From Solirubrobacterales bacterium (lineage in GTDB: Bacteria > Actinomycetota > Thermoleophilia > Solirubrobacterales > 70-9), in NCBI GenBank assembly GCA_025450585.1, contig JANWHD010000027.1, positions 62,001 to 126,000 on the forward strand: DNA of 64,000 nucleotides, in the 5' to 3' direction. The notes under the pieces are model-generated. The model made no database searches and had not been told where the DNA came from. It was given only the letters and a program-made list of their open reading frames with translations. Every line of letters begins with the position of its first letter. Position 1 is the first letter of the stretch. The position numbers and the translations under genes were made by a program. This document shows positions 36,159 to 43,603 of this stretch, in pieces.

Positions 36159-36350
36159 GTGAAACCGATCCGCACCGACTTCAAGGGCTACGAGGGCAAG
36201 TACGTGGCGACCGACACCCGCACGGGCCAAGTCGTGATCGCCGACGAGGACTTGAAAGTCGTGCTGGAGAAAGCCCGCAAGTTGGATCACGTCGTCGTCG
36301 GCGGGCGGGTTCCCCACGCAGACGAGCCGATCTACGTCGGTCTTGGCTGA
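36159..36350 (+). CDS. DUF5678-like small protein
   Basis: 63 residues, GTG start. FKGYEGKYVATDTRTGQVV, then DLKVVLEKARKLD and PIYVGLG match the DUF5678 pattern of a short beta-alpha-beta protein. It overlaps the next gene by 8 bp and is thus translationally coupled to a retropepsin-like protein. This two-gene pairing is known in many bacteria and archaea, with unknown role. Confidence 0.7.
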   Translation: MKPIRTDFKGYEGKYVATDTRTGQVVIADEDLKVVLEKARKLDHVVVGGRVPHADEPIYVGLG

Positions 36351-36834
36351 GCCGAAGACCCCCTGGCTCTATCCCTATCGGGAGGACCCCCAGCAGACGC
36401 GCTTGGGGCAGCCGGTGTTTCGGCCCTTCGTACCTGTCTCTCTTGCCATTGAGGGCGCATCGACGCCAGGGCTTGAGGGACTGATCGACACCGGAGCCGA
36501 CGCGATCCTCGCGAGCGACTTGCTGGCGGACGAGCTTGGCCTCGACTTGGCCGATAACGAGGGCGAGGAACTGCACGCCGTCGGCGGGCGTACCGTCGTC
36601 GCCCGCTACAAGACCGTCTCCCTGCGCCTGCACCACCACGACGATTCCAGCGCTCGGTGCGAGTGGGAAGCCCCAGTGGGATTCGTAGATGGCTGGCACA
36701 GCTTCGGCCTGGTCCTGCTGGGCAGCGTCGGCTTCCTCGATCACTTCACCGTCACCGCAAGCCGCTTCTCCCAAGCGGTTGCAGTCGAGAATCGCGACGG
36801 CTTCGATGATCGTTTCGGCGTCGTCCTGGCTTAA
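36343..36834 (+). CDS. Retropepsin-like aspartic protease (clan AA)
   Basis: 163 residues, TTG start overlapping the DUF5678 gene. The sequence GLIDTGADAILASDLLADELG holds the D-T-G active-site triad typical of single-domain aspartic proteases, followed by hydrophobic strands and a Gly-rich flap (HAVGGRTVV). LLGSVGFLDHF resembles the ILG-x-DFL motif near the second psi loop. It would work as a homodimer. The substrate is unknown; the partner protein may be substrate, regulator or inhibitor. Confidence 0.75.
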   Translation: MAEPKTPWLYPYREDPQQTRLGQPVFRPFVPVSLAIEGASTPGLEGLIDTGADAILASDLLADELGLDLADNEGEELHAVGGRTVVARYKTVSLRLHHHDDSSARCEWEAPVGFVDGWHSFGLVLLGSVGFLDHFTVTASRFSQAVAVENRDGFDDRFGVVLA

Positions 36835-36908
36835 CGCGATTCGCCCCGCCGACCGCCACCCATGGCGAGGTCGTGAAAGGCCTGACTGAGGCGCAGCCGC
36901 AATCCCGC

Positions 36909-37247
36909 CTATTTCGATTCATGCTCGATCACTTTTGCCTCAAACGGAGGCAAGGGATCAACCTCACCGCGAAGTCGATCCCGCACGAAGTCAACGAGGG
37001 GCGGCGCGTCGGCCAATGCCCAATCGGCAGACTCGCTCACGGGCTTTCCTTTTTGCACGCCCAGCAATACCCAGCCCCCGAGAGTGTTAGCGAAGGCGGC
37101 TACGACTTTAACCAAGCCAAATGCCCCATCTTCTCCGGCACCTCTTTTGTGCTCAACGAAAAGCGTCTCATCCAAGTCGAGCATCCGGCCAAGGTCATCT
37201 TGGCTCAGGTCAGCCAAGGCATCGTGAACAAAAGAGCCGAGCGCCAT
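36909..37247 (-). CDS. Truncated AlbA_2 (Schlafen-type) domain protein
   Basis: 112 residues from ATG 37247. ETLFVEHKRGAG and VVAAFANTLGGWVLLGVQKG are the hallmark of the AlbA_2 or Schlafen DNA/RNA-binding domain. Full-length relatives continue well past the VIEHESK at which this one stops, so it is probably a truncated, non-functional copy. Confidence 0.6.
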   Translation of the reverse strand: MALGSFVHDALADLSQDDLGRMLDLDETLFVEHKRGAGEDGAFGLVKVVAAFANTLGGWVLLGVQKGKPVSESADWALADAPPLVDFVRDRLRGEVDPLPPFEAKVIEHESK

Positions 37248-37303
37248 TGACCAGCTACCTCCCAACCAAGAAGGCCCGTTTGGCTCTAGACGCCAACCAG
37301 GGG

Positions 37304-37903
37304 CTACCCATGCTGGCACTGGCTAACGTGCGCACCCACCACCCCACCCACGGCTAGAGCAAGGCCCAAGTGCAGCGATAGCCAGTCGGGCACGCTCGCA
37401 ACCCCGTAAGCGTCCAATGCGGCCGCAATCTCAACAAGGAACCCAAGCCAGGCAATCAGCAGGTGCGCCTGCACAAGTACCGCCGGATTGGTGAACCAGC
37501 CTGGGAATGCCACCATCGCGCTCAATCGCAAATCGGCAGAAGGGGAAACCAAATCGCCGGTTGCTACCTGGCCTCCGCTGGCTTGCACCGCCGGACGCCC
37601 AAGGAGCAAGATCGCGGCGAAGGCCGCAAAGACTTCATTCAACTCCCGCTCCTGCGAGTCGTCGAGGATCTTCTGTGCATGGCGAAGAATGTCGTCGCGG
37701 GAAACGCGCGTGATCGCATGGACGGCCTCCCGAATCAAACTCGACAGGTCGGCCGTGCCGCCCGTGAATCCGAACTGCTCCAAATCAGCTTTGCCTTGAG
37801 CGACAGCCTCACTCAGTTCGGCTTCGCTTCTTGCCCGTAGCTCGGCCCAATCGGGCTCGCCCTCATCGACCAAGGTCAGGATTAGATCGCGCACAGTCGC
37901 CAT
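37304..37903 (-). CDS. Hypothetical protein with C-terminal membrane helices
   Basis: 199 residues. The N-terminal half is charged and helical (DLILTLVDEGEPDWAELRAR); the C-terminal half carries about three hydrophobic stretches (VFAAFAAILLLG, LVQAHLLIAWLGFLVEIAA, LHLGLALAVGGVVGA). I find no family motif. It lies inside inserted segment 1. Confidence 0.5.
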   Translation of the reverse strand: MATVRDLILTLVDEGEPDWAELRARSEAELSEAVAQGKADLEQFGFTGGTADLSSLIREAVHAITRVSRDDILRHAQKILDDSQERELNEVFAAFAAILLLGRPAVQASGGQVATGDLVSPSADLRLSAMVAFPGWFTNPAVLVQAHLLIAWLGFLVEIAAALDAYGVASVPDWLSLHLGLALAVGGVVGAHVSQCQHG

Positions 37904-38061
37904 GCAGACAGGCTAAGAGCTTCGCAGGATGAATCCGCTCCCAAGTGGCAAGGACGCACCCGAAAACAGCCGAAAATCTTGGCGAAGCTCAAACCCCATA
38001 TTTCGCTCTGTGATGCCGAAAGGCTCTAACAGCCGCAAGCCTCAGCAACCGTCGCGGCAGC

Positions 38062-38104
38062 ATCATAATCCGCGTGTCGGGGGGTTCGAGTCCCTCCTCC
38101 GGCA
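38062..38104 (+). repeat. att site copy 2
   Basis: 43-bp partial tRNA 3' copy, ATCATAATCCGCGTGTCG onward, with one extra G in the T-arm run, ending CTCCGGCA. It is not a complete tRNA: the 5' half is absent. Confidence 0.85.
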
Positions 38105-38319
38105 CTGCCCAGGCTCACTTACGAAACCAGATTCCGCGGGCCGCGATGCCGGCTCATCCTCATACGGGTGGACCAACGGTGGACGAGCGCCCCTTGGTTG
38201 TGTCGACAAGGAAAGCAGTGAAGGCTGGTGCCGGTGCCAGGCTGCGGTCGGCAAAGACAGCGGTGGAGGTTGGGGCGAGTCAGCCAGAAACCTAGAGGCC
38301 GGGTCACGGCCAGTTTGAG

Positions 38320-39114
38320 CTAGCCGCCCAACAGAACCCTGACGAGGATGCCGCTCAGCGTACCGGTGGTCGCGCCCACCGCCACATCGCCTGTCCGTAG
38401 ACGGTCGACCCATCCGCGGAGTCGGGACTCCTCGGCTTCGCTGGTCGAGGAGTCCGCAACCTTCTCGAGGTAGGCGGGAACATCTCGAAGAGCTTCACGC
38501 GCGTCTGGAGTTGGCCAGAAGGCCATGCTTCCGTCCCCGCGCCGAATCGCAACCATGCCGATCACCTCTAGCTGTTCCAAATCATGCTCGCGGACAACGT
38601 CGGGTTGTAGGGGCCAATGCTCGTGGGACACGTAGTTCAGTTGCTCCATCGAATTCAGGTAGATGGGCTCGCTCGGGTCCGCCGAGAAGGCGGTGTTCGC
38701 CGCCTCGAGGATCAAGCCGAGACGACGATCCGGATCGGCCAGCGCATCCGCATCGGCCGAACCCCTGTCGCCGAACCGCTCTCGGGCGCCGGCGGACGGG
38801 AACACCCTCCATACAGGGGCAGCGCGCTGGTCGACCTCCAGAAGGTCTAGGTGAACCAGCGGGCGCACCTCCTCGCGGGAAGGAAGCGAAACCTTCGGTG
38901 GCCAATTTGGGTGCTCCAGTGGCAGGCCCCCGAAGTCAAAGGGCTGGTGAGCGGCGCCGGGGGCGCTCGCCTCCCAAGCGCCGACGAAGGCCTCCATGAG
39001 GTCGCGCTGGCGCTGAGTCAAATCGGCATTGAGAACCAAGGCTTCAAGATAGCCAGCAGGCCCGTCGGCATTGCCAGGCGCGGGAATTTCGCCGGTAAGC
39101 TGACAGCAATGCAC
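38320..39114 (-). CDS. Hypothetical protein with C-terminal hydrophobic tail
   Basis: Up to 264 residues. Middle region NYVSHEHWPLQPDVVREHDL leads to a winged-helix-like LEVIGMVAIRRGDGS; the C-terminus ends in a glycine-rich hydrophobic stretch (VGATTGTLSGILVRVLLGG). The ATG at 39114 overlaps the start of the divergent gene; TTG at 39021 (LTQRQRDLMEAF) is a plausible alternative. Function unknown. Confidence 0.5.
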   Translation of the reverse strand: MHCCQLTGEIPAPGNADGPAGYLEALVLNADLTQRQRDLMEAFVGAWEASAPGAAHQPFDFGGLPLEHPNWPPKVSLPSREEVRPLVHLDLLEVDQRAAPVWRVFPSAGARERFGDRGSADADALADPDRRLGLILEAANTAFSADPSEPIYLNSMEQLNYVSHEHWPLQPDVVREHDLEQLEVIGMVAIRRGDGSMAFWPTPDAREALRDVPAYLEKVADSSTSEAEESRLRGWVDRLRTGDVAVGATTGTLSGILVRVLLGG

Positions 39115-39369
39115 CCGACGGAATTCCGACTGGAACTACTCGCCGCGCTTCAGGAGAACGGCCGGGAGACGACGGACGGGTTGATGGCGCTCGTGGGAGC
39201 CGAAGACAAGGGCTTGGGTTATGAGGAGACGAAGGCCGCCCTGGACGGACTGCTGGACACCGACCTCGTCGTCTGGGAGGCTGGCGGCGAGAACCACCTG
39301 TGGCGGATCAGCACCGGCGGCCGCGATTACCTCGCGTCAGCCCGCAAGCAGGCGACGCGGGCGAACTAG
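39109..39369 (+). CDS. Small winged-helix-like protein
   Basis: 86 residues from ATG 39109. FRLELLAALQENGRETTDG, YEETKAALDGLLDTDLVVW and WRISTGGRDYLASAR fit a winged-helix fold (helix, helix, wing). It may bind DNA and regulate neighbours, but no operator is evident. It ends 4 bp past the stop of the convergent gene. Confidence 0.55.
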   Translation: MHPTEFRLELLAALQENGRETTDGLMALVGAEDKGLGYEETKAALDGLLDTDLVVWEAGGENHLWRISTGGRDYLASARKQATRAN

Positions 39370-39884
39370 GCGGCCACTGCGGCTGGGCTCTTGGCGCGGT
39401 CGAGTTCCTCCTCGCGGACGATGTCCTCGATGCCCCAGGTAAGAGCGTTACCGGCGGTCCCCTCCAACCAGTAGTCGACGATAGGTTGAGCCTTGGTCGG
39501 AGTTAACAACTGCGAGAGTGGCTGGCGGCGGGCGGTCCGGTAGAGGCGGTGCGGCCAACGTTCGGCGACTTCCAGGGACAACACGAAGCTACCGGCCTTT
39601 CGTAGCTCGTCGCGATACTCGTAGAGCAACAGCGCTCTGGTGACGGCTTCGCCGGCCGGAATCGTGCCACCCCGACCCACACCGTTGGCGACTGCTTGCT
39701 GGGCAAGTTCGTGGAAACGGCCCTTCAAGCGACGATGGTGCTCAATGATCCACTCTTCGAGCTCCTGATCGCGATCAGCGATCTGACGATCACGTCGATC
39801 GACGTCGGCAGGTACCGCCGCCAGGAGTCCGACAAGGACCGTCGCGAGAACACCAAAGATGGCGCCGAGAATCGCGGGGAGCAT
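39366..39884 (-). CDS. Single-pass membrane hypothetical protein
   Basis: 172 residues. An N-terminal transmembrane helix (PAILGAIFGVLATVLVGLLA) is followed by a charged helical region (RDRQIADRDQELEEWIIEHH) and a soluble domain with YEYRDELRKAGSFVLSLEVA. Function unknown; it resembles accessory membrane proteins found near other island genes. Confidence 0.5.
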   Translation of the reverse strand: MLPAILGAIFGVLATVLVGLLAAVPADVDRRDRQIADRDQELEEWIIEHHRRLKGRFHELAQQAVANGVGRGGTIPAGEAVTRALLLYEYRDELRKAGSFVLSLEVAERWPHRLYRTARRQPLSQLLTPTKAQPIVDYWLEGTAGNALTWGIEDIVREEELDRAKSPAAVAA

Positions 39885-39993
39885 CGGAGCAGTATCACGC
39901 CGAGGTCGGTCGCACCGCAGGGATATCAGGGAGAGGTGCTGGTCCTGCCCGCCACTTGACAGGAGCGGCCGAACGCACCTCTATGGTCGCGCC

Positions 39994-40645
39994 ATGGCGA
40001 ATCGACAGCTGGCTCGTTACTCGTTCAAATATGGCGACGTCTTCGATTCAGAAGACCGAATGGCTCGTTATGTGGAGCGGCTATCGAACGCGCTCGGTGA
40101 TTTGCGAATCGCTGCGCAGTACGCGGTTCGCCAGCGACAGAGACCGGATGAGCGCCTCTACTTCGTGCGCCTCGTGGCGTCCCATCTGCGCGAGGTCGTC
40201 CTCCTGCTCGATCCTCCGGATCGCAGGGTCGTCCCTGGGCCGACCGGAGATCCCCGGTCCAAACGGCAAGATGCGGCGGCCGAAGCTTCGCGACGATCTC
40301 AAGGAACTGCGCAACCAGTTCTTCCACTACGGCCACATACAAAGCGGCGACGATGCGCTAACGGTCGCGATGACATCGCTCGCCAGTGAGCGAACCGGCT
40401 ACGTGATCCGGGAGCGCACCATGCGCGCCAACTACGCCGACGCGGTGGCTGTGAAGCTGGCCCATCCATTCGACGCCGAGTTCGCCGAGGACATGCACGC
40501 TCGGATCGTGCAACTGATCGGCCCGGTGTCGACCTTCATCCACCGAGTCGAGGCCGCGTGGCTTTACCGCCACGCCAAGAAGATCAAGGTCCGACGCCCA
40601 GGCCATCCCGTCGAGACGCTGGACCACGGCCTCGGAATCGACTGA
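39994..40645 (+). pseudogene. Frameshifted hypothetical gene
   Basis: The first part (MANRQLARYSFKYGDVFDSE ... VVLLLDPPD) is in one frame, and the rest (KLRDDLKELRNQFFHYGHIQ ... AAWLYRHAKKIKVRRPG) in the next, meeting between about 40210 and 40270. Together they form one continuous 216-residue-class protein rich in helices. LRNQFFHYGH resembles HEPN-like or AbiV-type motifs (R.(N)xFHY). One base too many or two too few would explain it, unless this is programmed frameshifting. Confidence 0.6.
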
Positions 40646-40804
40646 CGAGGCGACCTCCGGTAGGAACGCTCATCGGCTCTCCGGACCTTCCGCTTCCGGC
40701 GCGGTGGACCCGGCGGTGGACCGAACTCAGGACTTACGGCAGAACCGGGCGCATCTGGCGGAACGGGCGACTGCTCAGGAATGCGGGCGGCGCTCTTCTG
40801 GCGC

Positions 40805-40848
40805 GAATCATAATCCGCGTGTCGGGGGTTCGAGTCCCTCCTCCGGCA
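40805..40848 (+). repeat. att site copy 3
   Basis: Exact 44-bp match to the tRNA 3' end at 35710-35753. It bounds inserted segment 2 on the right. The 5' half of the tRNA is absent. Confidence 0.85.
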
Positions 40849-40888
40849 CTACGTTTTTCCGATTGCGACAGGGAAGAGTTTTCTTCCG

Positions 40889-40983
40889 GGGCTATTTCTT
40901 GAGTTGAGATTTCGGACCTTAGCTGGCTATCCTTATAGCTAGCGTTATCGCTATATTTTAGTTATTGCTATCGATACCGATAG
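40889..40983 (+). promoter_or_regulatory. Promoter and operator of the AbiE-like pair
   Basis: A/T-rich DNA with TTGAGA...TATCCT at an 18-nt spacing and further TATA-like boxes (TATATT). CTATCG-ATAC-CGATAG (40968-40983) is a perfect 6-bp inverted repeat just before the ribosome site AGAGAAG, a good place for an autoregulatory operator. Confidence 0.5.
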
Positions 40984-40995
40984 GTTTAAGAGAAG

Positions 40996-41688
40996 ATGCA
41001 GCTGCTATCCATTCCAGAAGTCGCACGAGAACTGCAAGTGAATCCCTCACGGGCACGATCGCTGGTTGCTTCTGGTGAGCTTGTCGGAGTCAAAGTGGGA
41101 GGGCGTTGGCTTGTTGATGGCGCTGCGGTGGCCGATCGCTGTCGCAGCCCTCGCCCCGCCGGCCGACCCCTATCGCCCTCGAATGCATGGGGCGCCCTAT
41201 TCATCTCCTCCGGAGATGAGGCTCCATGGCTGGGACCGCAGGCGCTCTGGCGTGTGCGTCAAAACCTCAAAGCGCGAGGGCTCAACGATCTGAAGCCCCG
41301 CCTGGTGCAGCGAGCGGAGTCAAGACGGTTCTTCGCCCATCCCGGTGAGCTCAAGCGTCTCGGGAGCCGCCCCGACCTGACGAAGTCGGGAATCAGCGCC
41401 GCGGCTGCCCATGGCCTGGACCTTGTCGCAGGGGCTGAGATTGATGGCTACGTGCGAGCAGGAGACCTGGCGTCCATTGAACGGGAACACGCCCTCGAGC
41501 CAGCTGCAGGCATGGAGGGCAACGTCCTTCTGCGCGTCGTGCCCGACCCTGCCTGGCATCTCTCGGGACGACTTGCCCCTCTCGCCGCCGTCGCAATCGA
41601 TCTCTCTGAAGAAGCCGATGCCCGCTCGATCAGAGCCGGCAAGAAGGAGATCGACCGCATCGAACGACTGCTGAAGCAAGCGACGTGA
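40996..41688 (+). CDS. HTH protein, putative antitoxin of an AbiE-like pair
   Basis: 230 residues. Residues 1-47 are an excisionase/MerR-like winged helix (LLSIPEVARELQVNPSRARSLVASG, VKVGGRWLVD). A central region has RRFFAHPGELKRLGSRPDLTKSG, and the C-terminus is helical. The gene overlaps the nucleotidyltransferase gene by four bases (GTGA), the standard layout of type IV systems in which a DNA-binding antitoxin precedes an AbiEii-type toxin. It may also be a simple regulator. Confidence 0.55.
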   Translation: MQLLSIPEVARELQVNPSRARSLVASGELVGVKVGGRWLVDGAAVADRCRSPRPAGRPLSPSNAWGALFISSGDEAPWLGPQALWRVRQNLKARGLNDLKPRLVQRAESRRFFAHPGELKRLGSRPDLTKSGISAAAAHGLDLVAGAEIDGYVRAGDLASIEREHALEPAAGMEGNVLLRVVPDPAWHLSGRLAPLAAVAIDLSEEADARSIRAGKKEIDRIERLLKQAT

Positions 41689-42419
41689 CCGTCTCGCCCA
41701 TCGAGATCCATCCCGGAGACGAGAGCGCGAAGAAGCTCTGGGAGGCCGTCGCGAAGCTGGCCAGTCACCTCGAATCGCAGCGGGGCTGGTGCCTGGTTGG
41801 AGGCCTGATGGTCCAGCTGCACGCCTATGAGCACGCCGCCAGCCCCCGCCCCACCGGCGATATCGACCTGCTCGGCGATGCGCGGGCCAGGCCGAGCGTC
41901 ACCGAGCACCTCGGCCAAACGATCGACGAGCTCGGCGGAGAGCTCGTCGAGCCACCCTCGACCGACCCAAAGCTCGGCCAGCGCTTCGAGATCGACGGGC
42001 AGAGGATCGATGTCCTCGGCACCGATGGCCTAAAGACGTCGCCGCACACGCTCGGCAAGCAGGTGACCGTCCAGATTCCCGGCGGCACTCAGGCCCTCCA
42101 CCGTTCCGAGTCGGTTGAAGTCTCGATCGACGGCGGCCCGCCCTTTCGAGTTCTACGCCCGCCCCTCCTTGGCGCCATCCTGCTCAAGGCAAGAGCGCTC
42201 CGCGTCCACAATCGCCCGGACGACCAGCGAGAGGATCTTGTTCTGCTCTTGAGCTTCGTCGCCGACCCGAGCGCGCTCGCCGGCGAGCTGAGCTACAACG
42301 AGCTGAGATGGTTGAAAGAAGCCGAGGAACGGCTTCGGCTTGACGAGAGGGTCGGACGCCTCGACGAGCCCACTGTCCGCCGCGCCCGCCAGGCACTCGG
42401 GCTGCTCACTGCCAAATAG
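41685..42419 (+). CDS. AbiEii-like nucleotidyltransferase (putative toxin)
   Basis: 244 residues, GTG start. WCLVGGLMVQLHAYE followed by PTGDIDLLGD is the GG...D.D nucleotidyltransferase signature of the AbiEii/MenT-like fold, with EIDGQRIDVLG providing a third acidic residue. AILLKARALR...NRPDDQREDLVLLLSF is also typical of the family (K and DxxDL). Known relatives transfer nucleotides to tRNA ends. Conserved catalytic residues suggest an active enzyme; its target is unknown. Confidence 0.65.
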   Translation: MTVSPIEIHPGDESAKKLWEAVAKLASHLESQRGWCLVGGLMVQLHAYEHAASPRPTGDIDLLGDARARPSVTEHLGQTIDELGGELVEPPSTDPKLGQRFEIDGQRIDVLGTDGLKTSPHTLGKQVTVQIPGGTQALHRSESVEVSIDGGPPFRVLRPPLLGAILLKARALRVHNRPDDQREDLVLLLSFVADPSALAGELSYNELRWLKEAEERLRLDERVGRLDEPTVRRARQALGLLTAK

Positions 42420-42750
42420 ACGGCTCGATGCCGACGACAGAGGCCCCGACGCGCACCGGCGAGACACCACTGCGGCCGGCGGCGAGCTTCTTGACGGTCT
42501 GAGGGCTGGTGGCGTGCTGGCCGCTCTCGATGCGGGAGATCGCCGAGGCGGTGGTGCCCATCCGAGCCGCCAGCCCCCGGCCTGGGTCAGACCGAAGGTG
42601 GCGCAGCGCATGATGACGATTCGGGCCAGCCTCTCGTACGGGGCGAGGCGCTCGTACTTCGCCCTGAACTCAGGATCCTCGAGGGACTCCTTTGGTGTCG
42701 TCGGAGAGGGACTTACCGACAGGACCGTCCTGCGCGACGACAGAGGTCAC
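42407..42750 (-). pseudogene. Decayed XRE-family HTH regulator
   Basis: Reading minus strand, SLSDDTKG is in one frame, EDPEFRAKYERLAPYERLAR and CATFGLTQA in a second, and LAARMGTTASAISRIESGQ with HATSPQTVKKLAAG in a third. Joined, they form an XRE helix-turn-helix. One break falls in a run of five G. At least two frameshifts imply a dead gene. It overlaps the toxin 3' end by 13 bp. Confidence 0.65.
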
Positions 42751-42753
42751 GCC

Positions 42754-42990
42754 TCAGTCGACGCGATGCGAGGCGAGCGGATGGGCGCTCCGCGTACGCG
42801 GCAGCTCCGGAAGGCGGTCTGCGAAGTAGCCGAGGGCAGCTCCGCTCAAAACTGCAACAAGCATAAGGGCTGCCACGGCGATGCCAGGGCTTGCATCGAG
42901 GCTGTTCAGCAGAAGCACAAGACCGGCGATTGTCGCCGCAGGGATACCGACTAGCGCCACTCGAATTGTCACGAGCCCAGTGTAGATCAC
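42754..42990 (-). CDS. Small two-helix membrane protein
   Basis: 78 residues from GTG 42990. Two hydrophobic helices (VALVGIPAATIAGLVLLL and GIAVAALMLVAVLSGAALGYF) and an arginine-rich tail. It overlaps the stop of the next small membrane gene (GTGA), so the two form a unit. No family recognised. Confidence 0.5.
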   Translation of the reverse strand: MIYTGLVTIRVALVGIPAATIAGLVLLLNSLDASPGIAVAALMLVAVLSGAALGYFADRLPELPRTRSAHPLASHRVD

Positions 42991-43202
42991 GTCACAACAT
43001 CGACCATGAGGACAAAGGCTCCAAACGCGACGCCGATGAAAAAGCCGAACGCTGTGGCTCGCTCAACCTCTGGCTTGGTCCGTCCAGCCAGCGTTGCCCC
43101 GTAGTGCGCCGCTCCACCGAAGATGCCTGTGAAGCCGAGCACGACAGCCACCGCGCCGGAGATCGCGTCAGTGAATATGCCACCAAAGATGAGACCAAGC
43201 AT
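42987..43202 (-). CDS. Small two-helix membrane protein
   Basis: 71 residues with two glycine-rich hydrophobic helices (SGAVAVVLGFTGIFGGAAHY and AFGFFIGVAFGAFVLMV). First gene of a two-gene small membrane operon. The pattern is compatible with a holin-like or stress-type membrane pair, but nothing specific supports that. Confidence 0.5.
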   Translation of the reverse strand: MLGLIFGGIFTDAISGAVAVVLGFTGIFGGAAHYGATLAGRTKPEVERATAFGFFIGVAFGAFVLMVDVVT

Positions 43203-43261
43203 GGCTGAGCGACCCTACGCCATGCTGCGGACAAAACCTTTCGGTCGTGAGTCTTAAAACG

Positions 43262-43603
43262 TCAGCAGTCCCATTCGCCGACGCCGGTCACCGGCACGCG
43301 ATTGGTCTGGGGGTCCAGCGCCAGGCGGATCGGCCTCGTGCAGACGAATCTGCCCTGCTCTTCGGTCTTGCGGTGGTCGAAGATCCGGCAGATCACGACG
43401 CGGTCGCCCTGCCTGCGGCAGGCTTTGACGCCGGAGCTAGCGCAATGTTTGTCGTGGGAGCACGTGTTCTCGGCGAACGCCGCCGCCCTCTCTCGGGCAA
43501 CGGAGATCGGCAGCTTGTCCGCGGCCGTCGCGAGCGGCGCCGAGGCCAAGGCCAGCATCGCGGCGCACGTGCAAGCGACGCAGAGGCTGCGAGTCAGGGC
43601 CAC
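43262..43603 (-). CDS. Secreted Cys-rich hypothetical protein
   Basis: 113 residues from GTG 43603, overlapping the stop of the gene before it. A signal peptide (VALTRSLCVACTCAAMLALA) is followed by about six cysteines in the mature part (ENTCSHDKHCASSGVKACRR, ICRIFDHRK, FVCTRPIR, EWDC), so disulfide-stabilised extracytoplasmic folding is likely. Coupled to the Ig/FecR-like protein and probably acts with it. Confidence 0.6.
   Translation of the reverse strand: MALTRSLCVACTCAAMLALASAPLATAADKLPISVARERAAAFAENTCSHDKHCASSGVKACRRQGDRVVICRIFDHRKTEEQGRFVCTRPIRLALDPQTNRVPVTGVGEWDC

Larger units (their letters stand above)
35754..38104. mobile_element. Integrase-less inserted segment 1
   Basis: 2.35 kb bounded by the tRNA 3' repeat at each side. 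Cargo: a small membrane protein, a DUF5678-retropepsin pair, a truncated AlbA_2 protein and a membrane protein. No integrase, relaxase or phage gene is visible, so it is either a non-autonomous element or a remnant of a larger one. Confidence 0.65.
38105..40848. mobile_element. Integrase-less inserted segment 2
   Basis: 2.74 kb between the second and third copies of the tRNA 3' repeat. Holds a hypothetical protein, a winged-helix protein, a membrane protein and a frameshifted gene. 38105-38319 shows nothing recognisable. No integrase is visible. Confidence 0.6.
40646..40995. other. Gap with third att copy and A/T-rich promoter
   Basis: 350 bases without a gene that I can support. It holds the third tRNA 3' copy (40805-40848), then GC falls sharply from about 40850, with TATA-like stretches leading into the AbiE-like operon. 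Confidence 0.5.

Noticed and set aside
38041..38110. A second complete tRNA at the 38-kb repeat
   Set aside because: The 5' half (acceptor and D-arm) is missing; only the 3' 43 bp are present.
40780..40850. A third complete tRNA at the 40.8-kb repeat
   Set aside because: No 5' acceptor partner for CTCCGGC lies upstream at the required distance; it is an att copy.
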